A stretch of DNA of 64,000 nt from JAZDCJ01 sp036311985 (lineage in GTDB: Bacteria; Actinomycetota; Actinomycetes; Actinomycetales; Micrococcaceae), in the NCBI RefSeq assembly GCF_036311985.1, contig NZ_JAZDCJ010000006.1; one strand, 5' to 3'. Position 1 is the stretch's first letter, and every line of letters starts with the position of its first letter. The notes under the pieces are model-generated. The model was not told where the DNA came from, made no database searches, and saw only the letters and a list, made by a program, of their open reading frames with translations. Positions 23,623 to 31,709 of this stretch are shown one piece after another. Position numbers and translations under genes: made by a program.

Positions 23623-24780
23623 TTGACCCCGGTCAGCCTCGGAATGCCGTCCGCGCCCCCGCCCGTCCTCGCGCCGCGGCGCAAGACCCGCCAGATCAAG
23701 GTGGGCTCGGTCGGCGTCGGCTCTGAATCCCAGATCAGCGTGCAGTCGATGACGACGACGCCCACCACCGACATCAACGCGACGCTGCAGCAGATCGCCG
23801 AGCTGACGGCCTCCGGCTGCGACATCGTCCGCGTCGCGTGCCCTTCCGCCGACGACGCAGAGGCCCTGCCGATCATCGCCCGGAAGTCCCAGATCCCCGT
23901 GATCGCCGACATCCACTTCCAGCCCAAGTACGTCTTCGCGGCGATCGAGGCCGGCTGCGCCGCCGTGCGCGTGAACCCGGGAAACATCCGCAAGTTCGAC
24001 GACCAGGTCAAGGAGATCGCCCAGGCCGCCAAGGACCACGGGACCTCCATCCGCATCGGCGTCAACGCCGGCTCGCTGGATCCGCGGCTCCTGAAGAAGT
24101 ACGGCAAGGCGACGCCCGAGGCCCTCGTCGAGTCCGCCGTCTGGGAGGCCTCCCTCTTCGAGGAGCACGACTTCCACGACTTCAAGATCTCGGTCAAGCA
24201 CAACGACCCCGTGGTCATGGTGCGCGCCTACGAGCTCCTGGCCGAGCGCGGGGACTGGCCGCTGCACCTCGGCGTCACCGAGGCCGGCCCGGCCTTCCAG
24301 GGCACCATCAAGTCGGCCACGGCCTTCGGTGCGCTCCTCTCGCAGGGCATCGGCGACACGATCCGCGTCTCGCTCTCCGCCCCTCCCGTGGAGGAGATCA
24401 AGGTCGGCCTGCAGATCCTGCAGTCGCTGAACCTGCGCGAGCGCAAGCTCGAGATCGTCTCCTGCCCGTCCTGCGGCCGCGCCCAGGTCGACGTCTACAC
24501 GCTGGCCGACGAGGTCACGGCGGGCCTCGAGGGCATGGAGGTCCCGCTCCGCGTGGCCGTCATGGGCTGCGTCGTCAACGGTCCGGGCGAGGCGCGCGAG
24601 GCGGACCTCGGGGTCGCCTCCGGCAACGGCAAGGGCCAGATCTTCGTCAAGGGCGAGGTCATCAAGACCGTACCCGAGGACCAGATCGTCGAGACGCTCA
24701 TCGAGGAGGCCATGCGCATCGCCGAGTCCATGGAGGTCCCCGAGGACGGCGGCGGGGCCCCCACGGTCACCGTCTCCTGA
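23623..24780 (+). CDS. ispG: (E)-4-hydroxy-3-methylbut-2-enyl-diphosphate synthase
   Basis: A 385-residue iron-sulfur enzyme (GcpE) that converts 2-C-methyl-D-erythritol 2,4-cyclodiphosphate to HMBPP in the MEP pathway. The N-terminal TIM barrel begins at VGSVGVGSESQISVQSMTTT. The [4Fe-4S] ligands are C281, C284 (SCPSCGR) and C316, with E323 of CVVNGPGEA, the same spacing as C270, C273, C305 and E312 of E. coli IspG. The start is an unusual TTG at 23623, chosen because GGAGG is 5 bases upstream and the next residues match actinobacterial homologues; the longer in-frame start lacks similarity. A strong hairpin follows the stop codon. Confidence 0.95.
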   Translation: MTPVSLGMPSAPPPVLAPRRKTRQIKVGSVGVGSESQISVQSMTTTPTTDINATLQQIAELTASGCDIVRVACPSADDAEALPIIARKSQIPVIADIHFQPKYVFAAIEAGCAAVRVNPGNIRKFDDQVKEIAQAAKDHGTSIRIGVNAGSLDPRLLKKYGKATPEALVESAVWEASLFEEHDFHDFKISVKHNDPVVMVRAYELLAERGDWPLHLGVTEAGPAFQGTIKSATAFGALLSQGIGDTIRVSLSAPPVEEIKVGLQILQSLNLRERKLEIVSCPSCGRAQVDVYTLADEVTAGLEGMEVPLRVAVMGCVVNGPGEAREADLGVASGNGKGQIFVKGEVIKTVPEDQIVETLIEEAMRIAESMEVPEDGGGAPTVTVS

Positions 24781-24814
24781 CGCCGGCGGGCAGCCCGTAT
24801 GACGGCCGCATGAC

Positions 24815-24846
24815 ACAGGGCGCGCCCCCCGACGGGCGCGCCCTGT
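24815..24846 (+). terminator. Strong hairpin after ispG
   Basis: A perfect 13-bp stem, ACAGGGCGCGCCC at 24815-24827 and GGGCGCGCCCTGT at 24834-24846, with a 6-nt loop. It starts 34 bp after the ispG stop. No long T run follows, which is usual in GC-rich actinobacteria. It should end the dxr-to-ispG transcript. Confidence 0.8.
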
Positions 24847-24911
24847 CGCATCCGCTCCGGTTCCTGACAGACTAGGGGCAGGGAACCGGGCGGAACGGGA
24901 TAAGGGGAACG

Positions 24912-25817
24912 GTGGCGAGGATTCTCTCCAGGGTGGCACCGTGGCTGCCCGGAACACGGCGCATGCCGTCGGCGGGCGAGGAGCTGGGCGGCGGCGTCCG
25001 CGTGCTCGGCGACGCCGACACGCCGGGATTGCGCGCCCTCGTGGACCGAGACCCCGTCGCCCACCTCTTCATGGACTCCCAGCTCGAGGCCACCGGGACC
25101 GCCGCGCCGTCCTCGACCGGCTCGCTCGTGCTCGGCCGCTTCGACGGGAACCGGCTCGCCGCCGCATGCTGGGTGGGGATGAACATCGTCCCCGTCGAGG
25201 CCTCGCCGGAGGACGCGACGGCGTTCGCGGACGCGATCCTGCCGCTCGAGCGCCGCTTCTCCTCCGTCTTCGGCGATGCCCGCACGGTCCTGTCGCTGTG
25301 GTCGCGCCTGCAGGACGGCCCGCAGCGAGCCTTCGACATCCGCGCCTCCCAGCCGCTCATGCGGCTCGACCGCGCGCCCGAGCCGGGCCCCGGCGTCGTC
25401 CGGCGGACCCGGGAGGAGGAGTACGACGTCGTCCTGCCCGCCTGCGCGGCGATGTTCCAGGAGGAGCTGGGCTACTCCCCGCTCGCCGGAGGAGGATCCT
25501 ACTACCGGGCCCGCGTGCGCACGCTGATCCGCCAGGGGCACTCCTTCGTGGACCTCGAGCCCTCCGGACGGGTCCGCTTCAAGGCGGAGCTCGGCACCGT
25601 CTCGCCGCGCGCCACCCAGATCCAGGGCGTCTGGCTCGCGCCTCAATTCCGCGGGCTCGGCCTCGCCGCCGGCTACATGGCCTCCGTGGCCCGGCACGCG
25701 CTCGAGCTGGCGCCCGTGACGAGCCTCTACGTCAACGACTACAACACGCCCGCGCTGGCGACCTACCGCCGCGTCGGCTTCCACCAGGTCGGGGAGTTCG
25801 CGACCATCCTCTTCTGA
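24912..25817 (+). CDS. GNAT family acetyltransferase with DUF4081 N-terminal domain
   Basis: A 301-residue protein. Residues about 30-135 match the DUF4081 domain (VRVLGDADTPGLRALVDRDP, HLFMDSQLEA, AACWVGMNIVPV); residues 160-301 are a GNAT domain with the acetyl-CoA loop APQFRGLGLAAGYMASV and the closing LYVNDYNTPALATYRRVGF. The same architecture directly downstream of gcpE/ispG occurs in M. tuberculosis (Rv2867c), so the neighbourhood is conserved. The acetyl acceptor is unknown. Start GTG at 24912, preceded by AAGGGGA. It follows the ispG terminator, so it has its own promoter, which I could not place with confidence. Confidence 0.9.
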   Translation: MARILSRVAPWLPGTRRMPSAGEELGGGVRVLGDADTPGLRALVDRDPVAHLFMDSQLEATGTAAPSSTGSLVLGRFDGNRLAAACWVGMNIVPVEASPEDATAFADAILPLERRFSSVFGDARTVLSLWSRLQDGPQRAFDIRASQPLMRLDRAPEPGPGVVRRTREEEYDVVLPACAAMFQEELGYSPLAGGGSYYRARVRTLIRQGHSFVDLEPSGRVRFKAELGTVSPRATQIQGVWLAPQFRGLGLAAGYMASVARHALELAPVTSLYVNDYNTPALATYRRVGFHQVGEFATILF

Positions 25818-25958
25818 ACCGGCGCCGGGCGGGCCGGACGCCGGGGGAGCAGGCGGTAAAGTGAAGGGGGCCCGGGCGGCCAGACCGCCCCGGACCCCCT
25901 GTCACGTCCCCGTGCCGGCCGGCTCGCGCCCCCGGCCCACGATCCAGAAAGAGGAGCC

Positions 25959-27758
25959 GTGGTTCTCCGACTCTCCAGCTTCTTCCTCCGCACCCTCCGC
26001 GAGGATCCCGTCGACGCCGAGGTCGCCAGCCACAAGCTGCTGGTCCGCGCCGGCTACATCCGCCGCGCCGCCCCGGGGATCTACACGTGGCTCCCGCTCG
26101 GGCTGAAGGTCCTCGCCAAGGTCGAGGCGATCGTGCGCGAGGAGATGAACGCGATCGGCGGCCAGGAGGTGCACTTCCCGGCGTTGCTGCCGAGGGAGCC
26201 CTACGAGGCCACGAACCGCTGGAAGGAGTACGGCGAGGGGCTGTTCCGCCTCAAGGACCGCAAGGACGCCGACTACCTCCTGGCCCCCACCCATGAGGAG
26301 ATGTTCACCCTCCTGGTCAAGGACCTGTACTCCTCCTACAAGGACCTGCCCGTCTACCTGTACCAGATCCAGAACAAGTACCGCGACGAGGCCCGCCCGC
26401 GCGCCGGCCTGCTCCGCGGACGCGAGTTCATCATGAAGGACTCCTACTCCTTCGACATCGACGAAGCCGGCCTCGAGGCGGCCTACCAGGCCCACCGCGC
26501 CGCCTACCTGAGGATCTTCGCCCGGCTCGGCCTCGAGGTGGTCCCGGTCGCCGCGACGGCCGGCGCCATGGGAGGGTCGAAGTCCGAGGAGTTCCTGCAC
26601 CCCACCGAGATCGGCGAGGACACGTTCGTCCGCTCGCCCGGCGGCTACACCGCCAACGTCGAGGCGGTGACGACCGTCGTCCCGGAGGAGATCGACTTCA
26701 CGCACTTCCCGGCGTTCGAGGTCCTGGACACCCCGGACACCCCGACGATCGACACGCTCGTCGAGGCCTCCAACCGCATCGCCCCGCGCGAGGGCGGGCC
26801 GTGGACCGCCGCCGACACCCTCAAGAACGTCGTCCTGGCCGTCACGCTGCCCACGCTCGAGCGCCAGCTCGTCGTGATCGGCGTCCCCGGCGACCGCGCC
26901 GTGGACCTCAAGCGCGTCGAGGCCAACATCGGCGCGCACGTCGACGTCCCCGGCGAGCTGTCCGTGGAGGCCGCCACCGAAGAGGACCTCAAGAAGCACC
27001 CGCGGCTCGTCAAGGGCTACATCGGCCCTGGCCTGGGCGACGGAGACCGCCTGCTGGGCACCGACGCGGCCAGCGGGATCACGTACCTCGTCGATCCGCG
27101 CGTCGTGGCCGGCACGCGGTGGATCACCGGCGCCAACGAGGCCGGCAAGCACGTCTTCGGCCTCGTGGCGGGACGCGACTTCGGCTGGGACGGCGTCATC
27201 GAGTCCGTCGAGGTCCGCGAGGGCGATCCGGCCCCCGACGGCTCGGGGCCGCTGCAGACCGCGCGCGGGATCGAGATGGGACACATCTTCCAGCTCGGCA
27301 CCAAGTACGCCGAGGCCCTCGGGCTGCAGGTCCTGGACCGGAACGGCAAGCTCGTCACGGTGACGATGGGGTCCTACGGCGTCGGCGTGACGCGCGCCGT
27401 GGCCGCGCTGGCCGAGTCCAACCACGACGAGCGGGGCCTGGTCTGGCCGCGCAACGTGGCCCCGGCCGACGTCCACCTCGTCGTCACCGGCAAGACGGAG
27501 GAGATGTTCGCCGCCGCCGACAAGATCGCGAACGAGCTCGAGGCGCTCGGCCTCGAGGTGATCTACGACGACCGTCCCAAGGTCTCCGCCGGCGTGAAGT
27601 TCGGTGACGCGGAGCTCATCGGCGTCCCGACCATCGCCGTCATCGGGCGCGGCCTCGCCGAGGGCCTCGTCGAGGTCAAGGACCGGGCCTCCGGGACGGC
27701 GGAGAACGTCCCCGTGGACGAGGTCGTCGCACGCCTGGCCGCGACGGTCCGCGGCTAG
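25959..27758 (+). CDS. proS: Prolyl-tRNA synthetase (bacterial type)
   Basis: A 599-residue class II aminoacyl-tRNA synthetase of the bacterial ProS type. Motif 1 follows the N-terminal ARG-rich start (SHKLLVRAGYIRRAAPGIYT), motif 2 is KYRDEARPRAGLLRGREF, and motif 3 is GSYGVGVTRAVAALAE near residue 475. Between motifs 2 and 3 lies the editing insertion (about residues 225-405), a YbaK-like domain that removes alanine mischarged on tRNA-Pro; its lysine (LKNVV) is present. The anticodon-binding domain is at the C-terminus. GTG start with AGAGGAG upstream; TAAAGT at 25857-25862 may be its -10 box. A stand-alone YbaK-type deacylase gene is cut by the right edge of the window. Confidence 0.95.
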   Translation: MVLRLSSFFLRTLREDPVDAEVASHKLLVRAGYIRRAAPGIYTWLPLGLKVLAKVEAIVREEMNAIGGQEVHFPALLPREPYEATNRWKEYGEGLFRLKDRKDADYLLAPTHEEMFTLLVKDLYSSYKDLPVYLYQIQNKYRDEARPRAGLLRGREFIMKDSYSFDIDEAGLEAAYQAHRAAYLRIFARLGLEVVPVAATAGAMGGSKSEEFLHPTEIGEDTFVRSPGGYTANVEAVTTVVPEEIDFTHFPAFEVLDTPDTPTIDTLVEASNRIAPREGGPWTAADTLKNVVLAVTLPTLERQLVVIGVPGDRAVDLKRVEANIGAHVDVPGELSVEAATEEDLKKHPRLVKGYIGPGLGDGDRLLGTDAASGITYLVDPRVVAGTRWITGANEAGKHVFGLVAGRDFGWDGVIESVEVREGDPAPDGSGPLQTARGIEMGHIFQLGTKYAEALGLQVLDRNGKLVTVTMGSYGVGVTRAVAALAESNHDERGLVWPRNVAPADVHLVVTGKTEEMFAAADKIANELEALGLEVIYDDRPKVSAGVKFGDAELIGVPTIAVIGRGLAEGLVEVKDRASGTAENVPVDEVVARLAATVRG

Positions 27759-27767
27759 CGGCCCCGC

Positions 27768-28595
27768 GTGGTCGAATGGCTCGCCGGGCTTGAGGGCTCC
27801 GGCCTGGAGGACCTCCAGGCCGGGACCCTGCTCCTCGTGGTGGTCGCGGGCCTCGCCGCCGGCTGGATCGATGCCGTCGTCGGCGGCGGGGGGCTGCTCC
27901 AGCTCCCGGCACTGCTCCTCGTTCCGGGGATCACGCCCGTCCAGGCCCTCGCCACGAACAAGCTCGGCTCGGTCTTCGGCACCACGACGAGCGCCGTCAC
28001 GTACTACCGCAGGGCCAGCCCGGACCTGAAGACCGCGCTGCCCATGGCCGGCATCGCGTTGGCCGGCAGCTTCGGCGGGGCGATCATCGCCACCGTGCTG
28101 CCCGCGTCCGTGTTCAAGCCCATCATCGTGGCCGCTCTCGTCGCCGTCGCGCTCTTCACGGCCTTCAAGCCCACCGTCGGCGAGCTGACGAGGCTGCGCT
28201 TCACCGGTCCGCGGCACTACGCCACGGCGGGCCTGATCGGGCTCGTGATCGGCTTCTACGACGGGCTGATCGGCCCCGGGACGGGCTCGTTCCTCATCAT
28301 CGCCATGGTGGTCTTCCTGGGCTACAACTTCCTGGCGTCGAGCGCCAAGGCGAAGATCGTCAACATGGCCACGAACCTCGGCGCCCTGGCGTTCTTCCTG
28401 CCCTCGGGCCACCTGCTCTGGGGTCTCGGCCTGGTCCTGGGCGTGGCCAACATGATCGGCGGCTACCTCGGCGCGCGCATGGCCGTGAGCAAGGGGAGCC
28501 GGTTCATCAGGATCGTCTTCCTCGTGGTGGTCGGCGTGCTGATCCTGCGCCTCGGCTACGACGTGCTGCAGGAGAACATCCTCCACCGCGCCTAG
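27768..28595 (+). CDS. TSUP/TauE-SafE family membrane permease
   Basis: A 275-residue polytopic membrane protein with about eight predicted helices in two repeats. Each repeat has the family glycine-rich signature: GWIDAVVGGGGLLQLPALL in the first and GFYDGLIGPGTGSFLIIAM in the second. The family (formerly DUF81) exports or imports sulfite, sulfonates or related anions; the substrate here is not known. It starts with GTG only 10 bp after the proS stop and has a poor ribosome-binding site, so it is probably cotranscribed with proS. It converges with the sepH gene. No charge or length anomaly. Confidence 0.9.
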   Translation: MVEWLAGLEGSGLEDLQAGTLLLVVVAGLAAGWIDAVVGGGGLLQLPALLLVPGITPVQALATNKLGSVFGTTTSAVTYYRRASPDLKTALPMAGIALAGSFGGAIIATVLPASVFKPIIVAALVAVALFTAFKPTVGELTRLRFTGPRHYATAGLIGLVIGFYDGLIGPGTGSFLIIAMVVFLGYNFLASSAKAKIVNMATNLGALAFFLPSGHLLWGLGLVLGVANMIGGYLGARMAVSKGSRFIRIVFLVVVGVLILRLGYDVLQENILHRA

Positions 28596-28649
28596 CCCGG
28601 CCCGCCACCGCGTCGGTCGTGCGCGAACCGCGCGGCCGCGGCCTGCGGG

Positions 28650-29789
28650 TCAGTCGTTCTTGCGGCCGAAGACGATCTCGTCCCAGCTCGGGACGGAGGA
28701 GCGCTTCTGGCGGTTCTTGCGCGGCTGGCCGGACTCGTCGGGAGCGGCGTCGTCGCCGTCCGGCTCCGGTTCGTCCCGGGCGTCGAAGCGCAGGGCCCGC
28801 AGCGACGGCACGACCGTGAACTCGCTCGTGTGCGTGCTCACGCCGTCGTGCAGCCGGGGCAGGCCGTCATGGTCCGTGTCCTCGGCCAGGCCGAGGCGCT
28901 CCGCCTCGTCGGCGTCGACGAATTCCTCGTCGCGCGGATGGGCGGCCGGGATCTCGCCGCGCGTCAGGGCCTCCGCGAGCGCGTCGTCGGCGTCCTCGTC
29001 GGTGCCGAGCCGCTGCCCACGGCGGGAGCGGAGCAGGTCCAGGAAGTCCTCCCGGTCGCGGTCGGCCTGCGGGACGCCGGTCGCCGGGCCCGCCGGCGTC
29101 GCGGCATCGGCCTCGAAGTCGAAGGGCCGGTCGGAGACGGCCGTCAACCGGCGGCCGCCCAGGGGCGTGTCCAGGGGTTCGAGCTCGCTGAGCACCTGGG
29201 CCCAGCGGTTGGTGTTCTGCAGCGACTTGCGGGCCGGGTGGAAGATCCACCGCGCGGGCGGTTCCTCGCCGATCATCGACTGGTGCGTCGAGGAGGACGG
29301 GGCGAAGCTCACGACGACTTCCCAGGTGCCGTCGGAGCGGCGCCAGGCGTCCCACTCGGCGGACTCCGCGTCGATGCCCAATCCCGTCAGGCGGACCGGG
29401 ACGACCTCGCCCAGGGTGGCGGGATCGTCGCCGAAGGTGGAGCGGTAGCCGTCGTTCGCCTGGGGTGCGGAGACCTCGACGCCCCGCGCCTGCTGGGCGA
29501 CGTACTCCCGCTCGGCGAAGACCGGGCCCGCGTAGCGCATCACGTTGGCCAGCGGCAGGCCGGACTCCTCGGAGAGCTCCTCCGCCGTGGCGCCGGACCG
29601 GATCCGGGCCTGGATCTCCCGCGGGGCCAGTGACGCCCCGGGCGAGGGCGCGCCGGAGCGGGACGCGGGCCGGGACACGGCAGCACGCAGGGCCTCGTCG
29701 ATGACCAGCTGGAAGCTGCCACCGTCCTCGGTGCCCAAGAGCAGGTGCCCGCCGTCCTCATGGACACCCACCAGCTTGACTTGCCGCAT
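28650..29789 (-). CDS. sepH: Septation protein SepH (DUF3071)
   Basis: A 379-residue SepH-like cell-division protein. The N-terminal DUF3071 domain (residues 1-200) starts MRQVKLVGVHEDGGHLLLG and contains a helix-turn-helix-like segment (PREIQARIRSGATAEELSEE, SGLPLANVMRYAGPV), the part known in Streptomyces and mycobacteria to stimulate FtsZ assembly. FEADAA and onwards is low-complexity and acidic; the tail KNRQKRSSVPSWDEIVFG is the conserved C-terminal element. It should act in the cytoplasm at the division site. GGAGG lies 6 bases before the start. Its upstream region is about 370 bp long and contains a hairpin with T run in the same direction. Confidence 0.92.
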   Translation of the reverse strand: MRQVKLVGVHEDGGHLLLGTEDGGSFQLVIDEALRAAVSRPASRSGAPSPGASLAPREIQARIRSGATAEELSEESGLPLANVMRYAGPVFAEREYVAQQARGVEVSAPQANDGYRSTFGDDPATLGEVVPVRLTGLGIDAESAEWDAWRRSDGTWEVVVSFAPSSSTHQSMIGEEPPARWIFHPARKSLQNTNRWAQVLSELEPLDTPLGGRRLTAVSDRPFDFEADAATPAGPATGVPQADRDREDFLDLLRSRRGQRLGTDEDADDALAEALTRGEIPAAHPRDEEFVDADEAERLGLAEDTDHDGLPRLHDGVSTHTSEFTVVPSLRALRFDARDEPEPDGDDAAPDESGQPRKNRQKRSSVPSWDEIVFGRKND

Positions 29790-29986
29790 GAAAAACCTCC
29801 ACAGCCGTTGCGTTCTCCCAGAAACAATGCCATTGAAGGGCCCGGAAACCCGTGATTTGCGGGGGTGTGGCGCGCACTCCGGTGGGACCCGCGGATGTGT
29901 CCTGGCGGCAAGGATGACGGGGCGGCCGACGGGGATTGGATTTTTCTCCGCCGATGGTGAACAATCTGTGCGTCACGGGCACAAAA

Positions 29987-30013
29987 CGGCCCGTTGCGGC
30001 GTTGTACGGGCCG
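29987..30013 (-). promoter_or_regulatory. Hairpin with T run in the region upstream of sepH
   Basis: CGGCCCGT (29987-29994) and ACGGGCCG (30006-30013) form an 8-bp stem with an 11-nt loop. Read on the minus strand it is followed by TTTTGTG, the form of an intrinsic terminator, about 200 bp before the sepH start. It could be an attenuator in a long sepH leader, the end of a short leftward RNA, or a block against antisense transcription. The remainder of 29790-30157 contains no gene I can support; GCAGGC-acg-GCCTGC (30064-30078) is another small palindrome there. Confidence 0.35.
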
Positions 30014-30157
30014 GGACAGGGGGATTCCGCTCCGGACAAGGGACGGGACGGAAGTTGTTTCCCGCAGGCACGGCCTGCGCCTAGACGAGGATTTCCCGCG
30101 CGGGCCAGGGCCTGCGCAGACCGATAGCAGCTACCACCGGAGCGTGATTGAGAGACT

Positions 30158-30457
30158 ATGGCGACCGACTACGATGCGCCGCGCAAGAATGAGGACGAGC
30201 TCAGCGAGGACTCCCTCGAAGAGCTGAAGGGCCGCCGTTCGGACAAGCAGTCCGCGGTCGTTGACGAGGACGAGGCCGAGACCGCCGACAGCTACGAGCT
30301 TCCGGGCGCCGACCTGTCCGGCGAGGAGCTGCTGGTCCGCGTCCTGCCCGCGCAGGCGGACGAGTTCACGTGTGCCTCCTGCTTCCTGGTGCGGCACCGC
30401 TCCCAGGTCGCCAAGGAGAAGAACGGCCTGCTCTTCTGCAAGGACTGCGAAGGCTAG
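30158..30457 (+). CDS. DUF4193 family zinc-ribbon-like protein
   Basis: A 99-residue actinobacterial protein. The N-terminal half is acidic and probably disordered (NEDELSEDSLEELKGRR; VVDEDEAETADSYELPGADL). The C-terminal part has two CxxC pairs, CASC and CKDC, separated by about 20 residues (RHRSQVAKEKNGLLF), which should bind one zinc ion. DUF4193 proteins are found next to dut and DUF3093 across actinobacteria (Rv2699c, Rv2698 and dut in M. tuberculosis), as here. Function unknown; a role as a small nucleic-acid- or RNA-polymerase-associated protein is only speculation. A strong terminator follows. Confidence 0.93.
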   Translation: MATDYDAPRKNEDELSEDSLEELKGRRSDKQSAVVDEDEAETADSYELPGADLSGEELLVRVLPAQADEFTCASCFLVRHRSQVAKEKNGLLFCKDCEG

Positions 30458-30502
30458 GAACCAGGGAAGCCGGGCCAGAGGGCCGGGCACCCCGACTGCA
30501 TC

Positions 30503-30532
30503 AAGCGGCGTCCCTGACGGGACGCCGCTTTT
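30503..30532. terminator. Bidirectional intrinsic terminator
   Basis: A perfect 12-bp stem, AAGCGGCGTCCC (30503-30514) and GGGACGCCGCTT (30519-30530), with loop TGAC and TTTT at its end on the plus strand; the arm opens with AA, giving a short T run on the minus strand too. It lies between the convergent DUF4193 and DUF3093 genes and is the clearest terminator in the window. Confidence 0.9.
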
Positions 30533-30576
30533 GTGGTTTCCGGGACCGTGTGATCTCGGGGGCCCGCGGGGTGCGG

Positions 30577-31047
30577 TTACGGGCGCTGCAGCGCGGCGAC
30601 GAGATCTTCCGGCCGGCGCGTCGAGGCGAGCCAGTAGGGGGTGGCGTCGCGCGGGTCCGTGATCTCGATCCGGGCGACGGGGTCGATCCACCCGCGCAGG
30701 CACAGGAAGGCCGTGCCGTTCAGGCCTCGGCCGCGCTGGAAGGTGGCGTCCTCGCCGCGGTACGCCGCGGCCTCGCCGACGTAGGAGCGCTCGATCACGG
30801 CGCGGCCCACTTGCAGGGTGTCTTCCGTGACGGTGATCGCGGACGTCGTGGCCACGCCGACGACGATCAGGGCCAGGACGACGACGATGGCGGCCACGAT
30901 GCCGGCCGTGATGCCGACCGGCGCCAGGGCGACGAACGCCGCGCCGCCCGTCCCCAGGACCAGGAGCCAGATCCACCAGGCCGGCCAGAGCTTCTCGTGG
31001 AACAGGGGAGCGGGGGCGGTGGGGGACTGCTGCGGGGTGGTGGCCAT
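30577..31047 (-). CDS. DUF3093 family membrane protein
   Basis: A 156-residue protein with two adjacent membrane helices near the N-terminus (about residues 22-40 and 45-68) and a C-terminal domain of about 85 residues that is mostly beta structure (ITVTEDTLQVGRAVIERSYV, LNGTAFLCLRGWIDPVARIE, DPRDATPYWLASTRRPEDLV), a fold reminiscent of bacterial PH domains. DUF3093 is conserved beside dut in actinobacteria; its role is unknown. The ATG at 31047 is preceded by a -10 box TAAACT ending 7 bases before it and no ribosome-binding site, implying a leaderless mRNA. It is divergent from dut. Confidence 0.9.
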   Translation of the reverse strand: MATTPQQSPTAPAPLFHEKLWPAWWIWLLVLGTGGAAFVALAPVGITAGIVAAIVVVLALIVVGVATTSAITVTEDTLQVGRAVIERSYVGEAAAYRGEDATFQRGRGLNGTAFLCLRGWIDPVARIEITDPRDATPYWLASTRRPEDLVAALQRP

Positions 31048-31054
31048 GGCAACC

Positions 31055-31060
31055 AGTTTA
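31055..31060 (-). promoter_or_regulatory. -10 box of leaderless DUF3093 gene
   Basis: On the minus strand TAAACT (31060 down to 31055) ends 7 bases before the ATG at 31047; no ribosome-binding site is visible between. Confidence 0.5.
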
Positions 31061-31154
31061 TGGCCCGTGAAGGAAGCCTTGCGCATTGGGGCGGTGCCGG
31101 ATCGCCGCTAGAGTGAACACGTCCCCTTCCCGAAGCCTTGGAGAACCCGGCCCC

Positions 31155-31643
31155 ATGCCCGAGACGCACGCGACCCTCGACGTCCAGCTGAAGATGCTCG
31201 ACCCCGGACTCGAACCGCCGAGCTACGCCCATCCGGGCGATGCCGGGGCCGACCTGCGGGCCCGTGAGGACGTCGTCCTCGCTCCGGGCGAGCGCCGGCT
31301 CGTGCCCACGGGCGTCTCGCTCGCGCTGCCGGACGGCTACGTCGGACTGGTGCACCCTCGCTCGGGCCTGGCCACGCGCCACGGGTTGACCGTGGTCAAC
31401 GCCCCCGGGACCGTCGACGCCGGCTACCGCGGAGAGATCGCCGTCACCCTCCTGAACACGGACTCGAGCCAGCCGATCGAACTGCGCCGCGGAGACCGCA
31501 TCGCCCAGCTCGTCATCCAGCGCGTCGAGACCGCTCGATTCGTGGCCGTCGACGAGCTGCCCGGCTCGGTGAGGGGCGAAGGGGGCTTCGGGTCCACCGG
31601 GGGCTTCGCCGTTGCGGAACCCGGCGCCGGCGCCGCACGTTGA
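31155..31643 (+). CDS. dut: Deoxyuridine 5'-triphosphate nucleotidohydrolase (dUTPase)
   Basis: A 162-residue trimeric dUTPase that hydrolyses dUTP to dUMP and pyrophosphate, keeping uracil out of DNA and supplying dUMP. All five motifs are present: 1 GDAGADL, 2 HPRSGLA, 3 GTVDAGYRGEIAVTL with the catalytic Asp and Tyr, 4 RGDRIAQLVIQ, and 5 RGEGGFGSTG near the C-terminus, which closes over the nucleotide. The ATG at 31155 was chosen because GGAG lies upstream and longer reading frames add unrelated residues. The family length matches; the C-terminal 15 residues after motif 5 are a short Ala/Gly tail. Neighbours are the usual actinobacterial ones. Confidence 0.95.
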   Translation: MPETHATLDVQLKMLDPGLEPPSYAHPGDAGADLRAREDVVLAPGERRLVPTGVSLALPDGYVGLVHPRSGLATRHGLTVVNAPGTVDAGYRGEIAVTLLNTDSSQPIELRRGDRIAQLVIQRVETARFVAVDELPGSVRGEGGFGSTGGFAVAEPGAGAAR

Positions 31644-31649
31644 CCTTCC

Positions 31650-31672
31650 GGCCGGTGTGTCCACCACCGGCC
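31650..31672 (+). terminator. Hairpin after dut
   Basis: GGCCGGTG (31650-31657) and CACCGGCC (31665-31672) form a perfect 8-bp stem with a 7-nt loop, 6 bp after the dut stop. No T run follows; it may only reduce transcription into the DUF3710 gene 37 bp further on. Confidence 0.45.
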
Positions 31673-31709
31673 CTGATCGGCCGGCCCGTCCGGCCCAAGG
31701 AGCAGCACC

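Noticed and set aside
25902..28586. 894-codon open frame on the minus strand
   Set aside because: Antisense of proS and the TSUP permease, both strongly supported by conserved motifs.
29758..30039. 93-codon minus-strand open frame upstream of sepH
   Set aside because: No similarity, no good ribosome-binding site, and it covers a palindromic regulatory-looking region.
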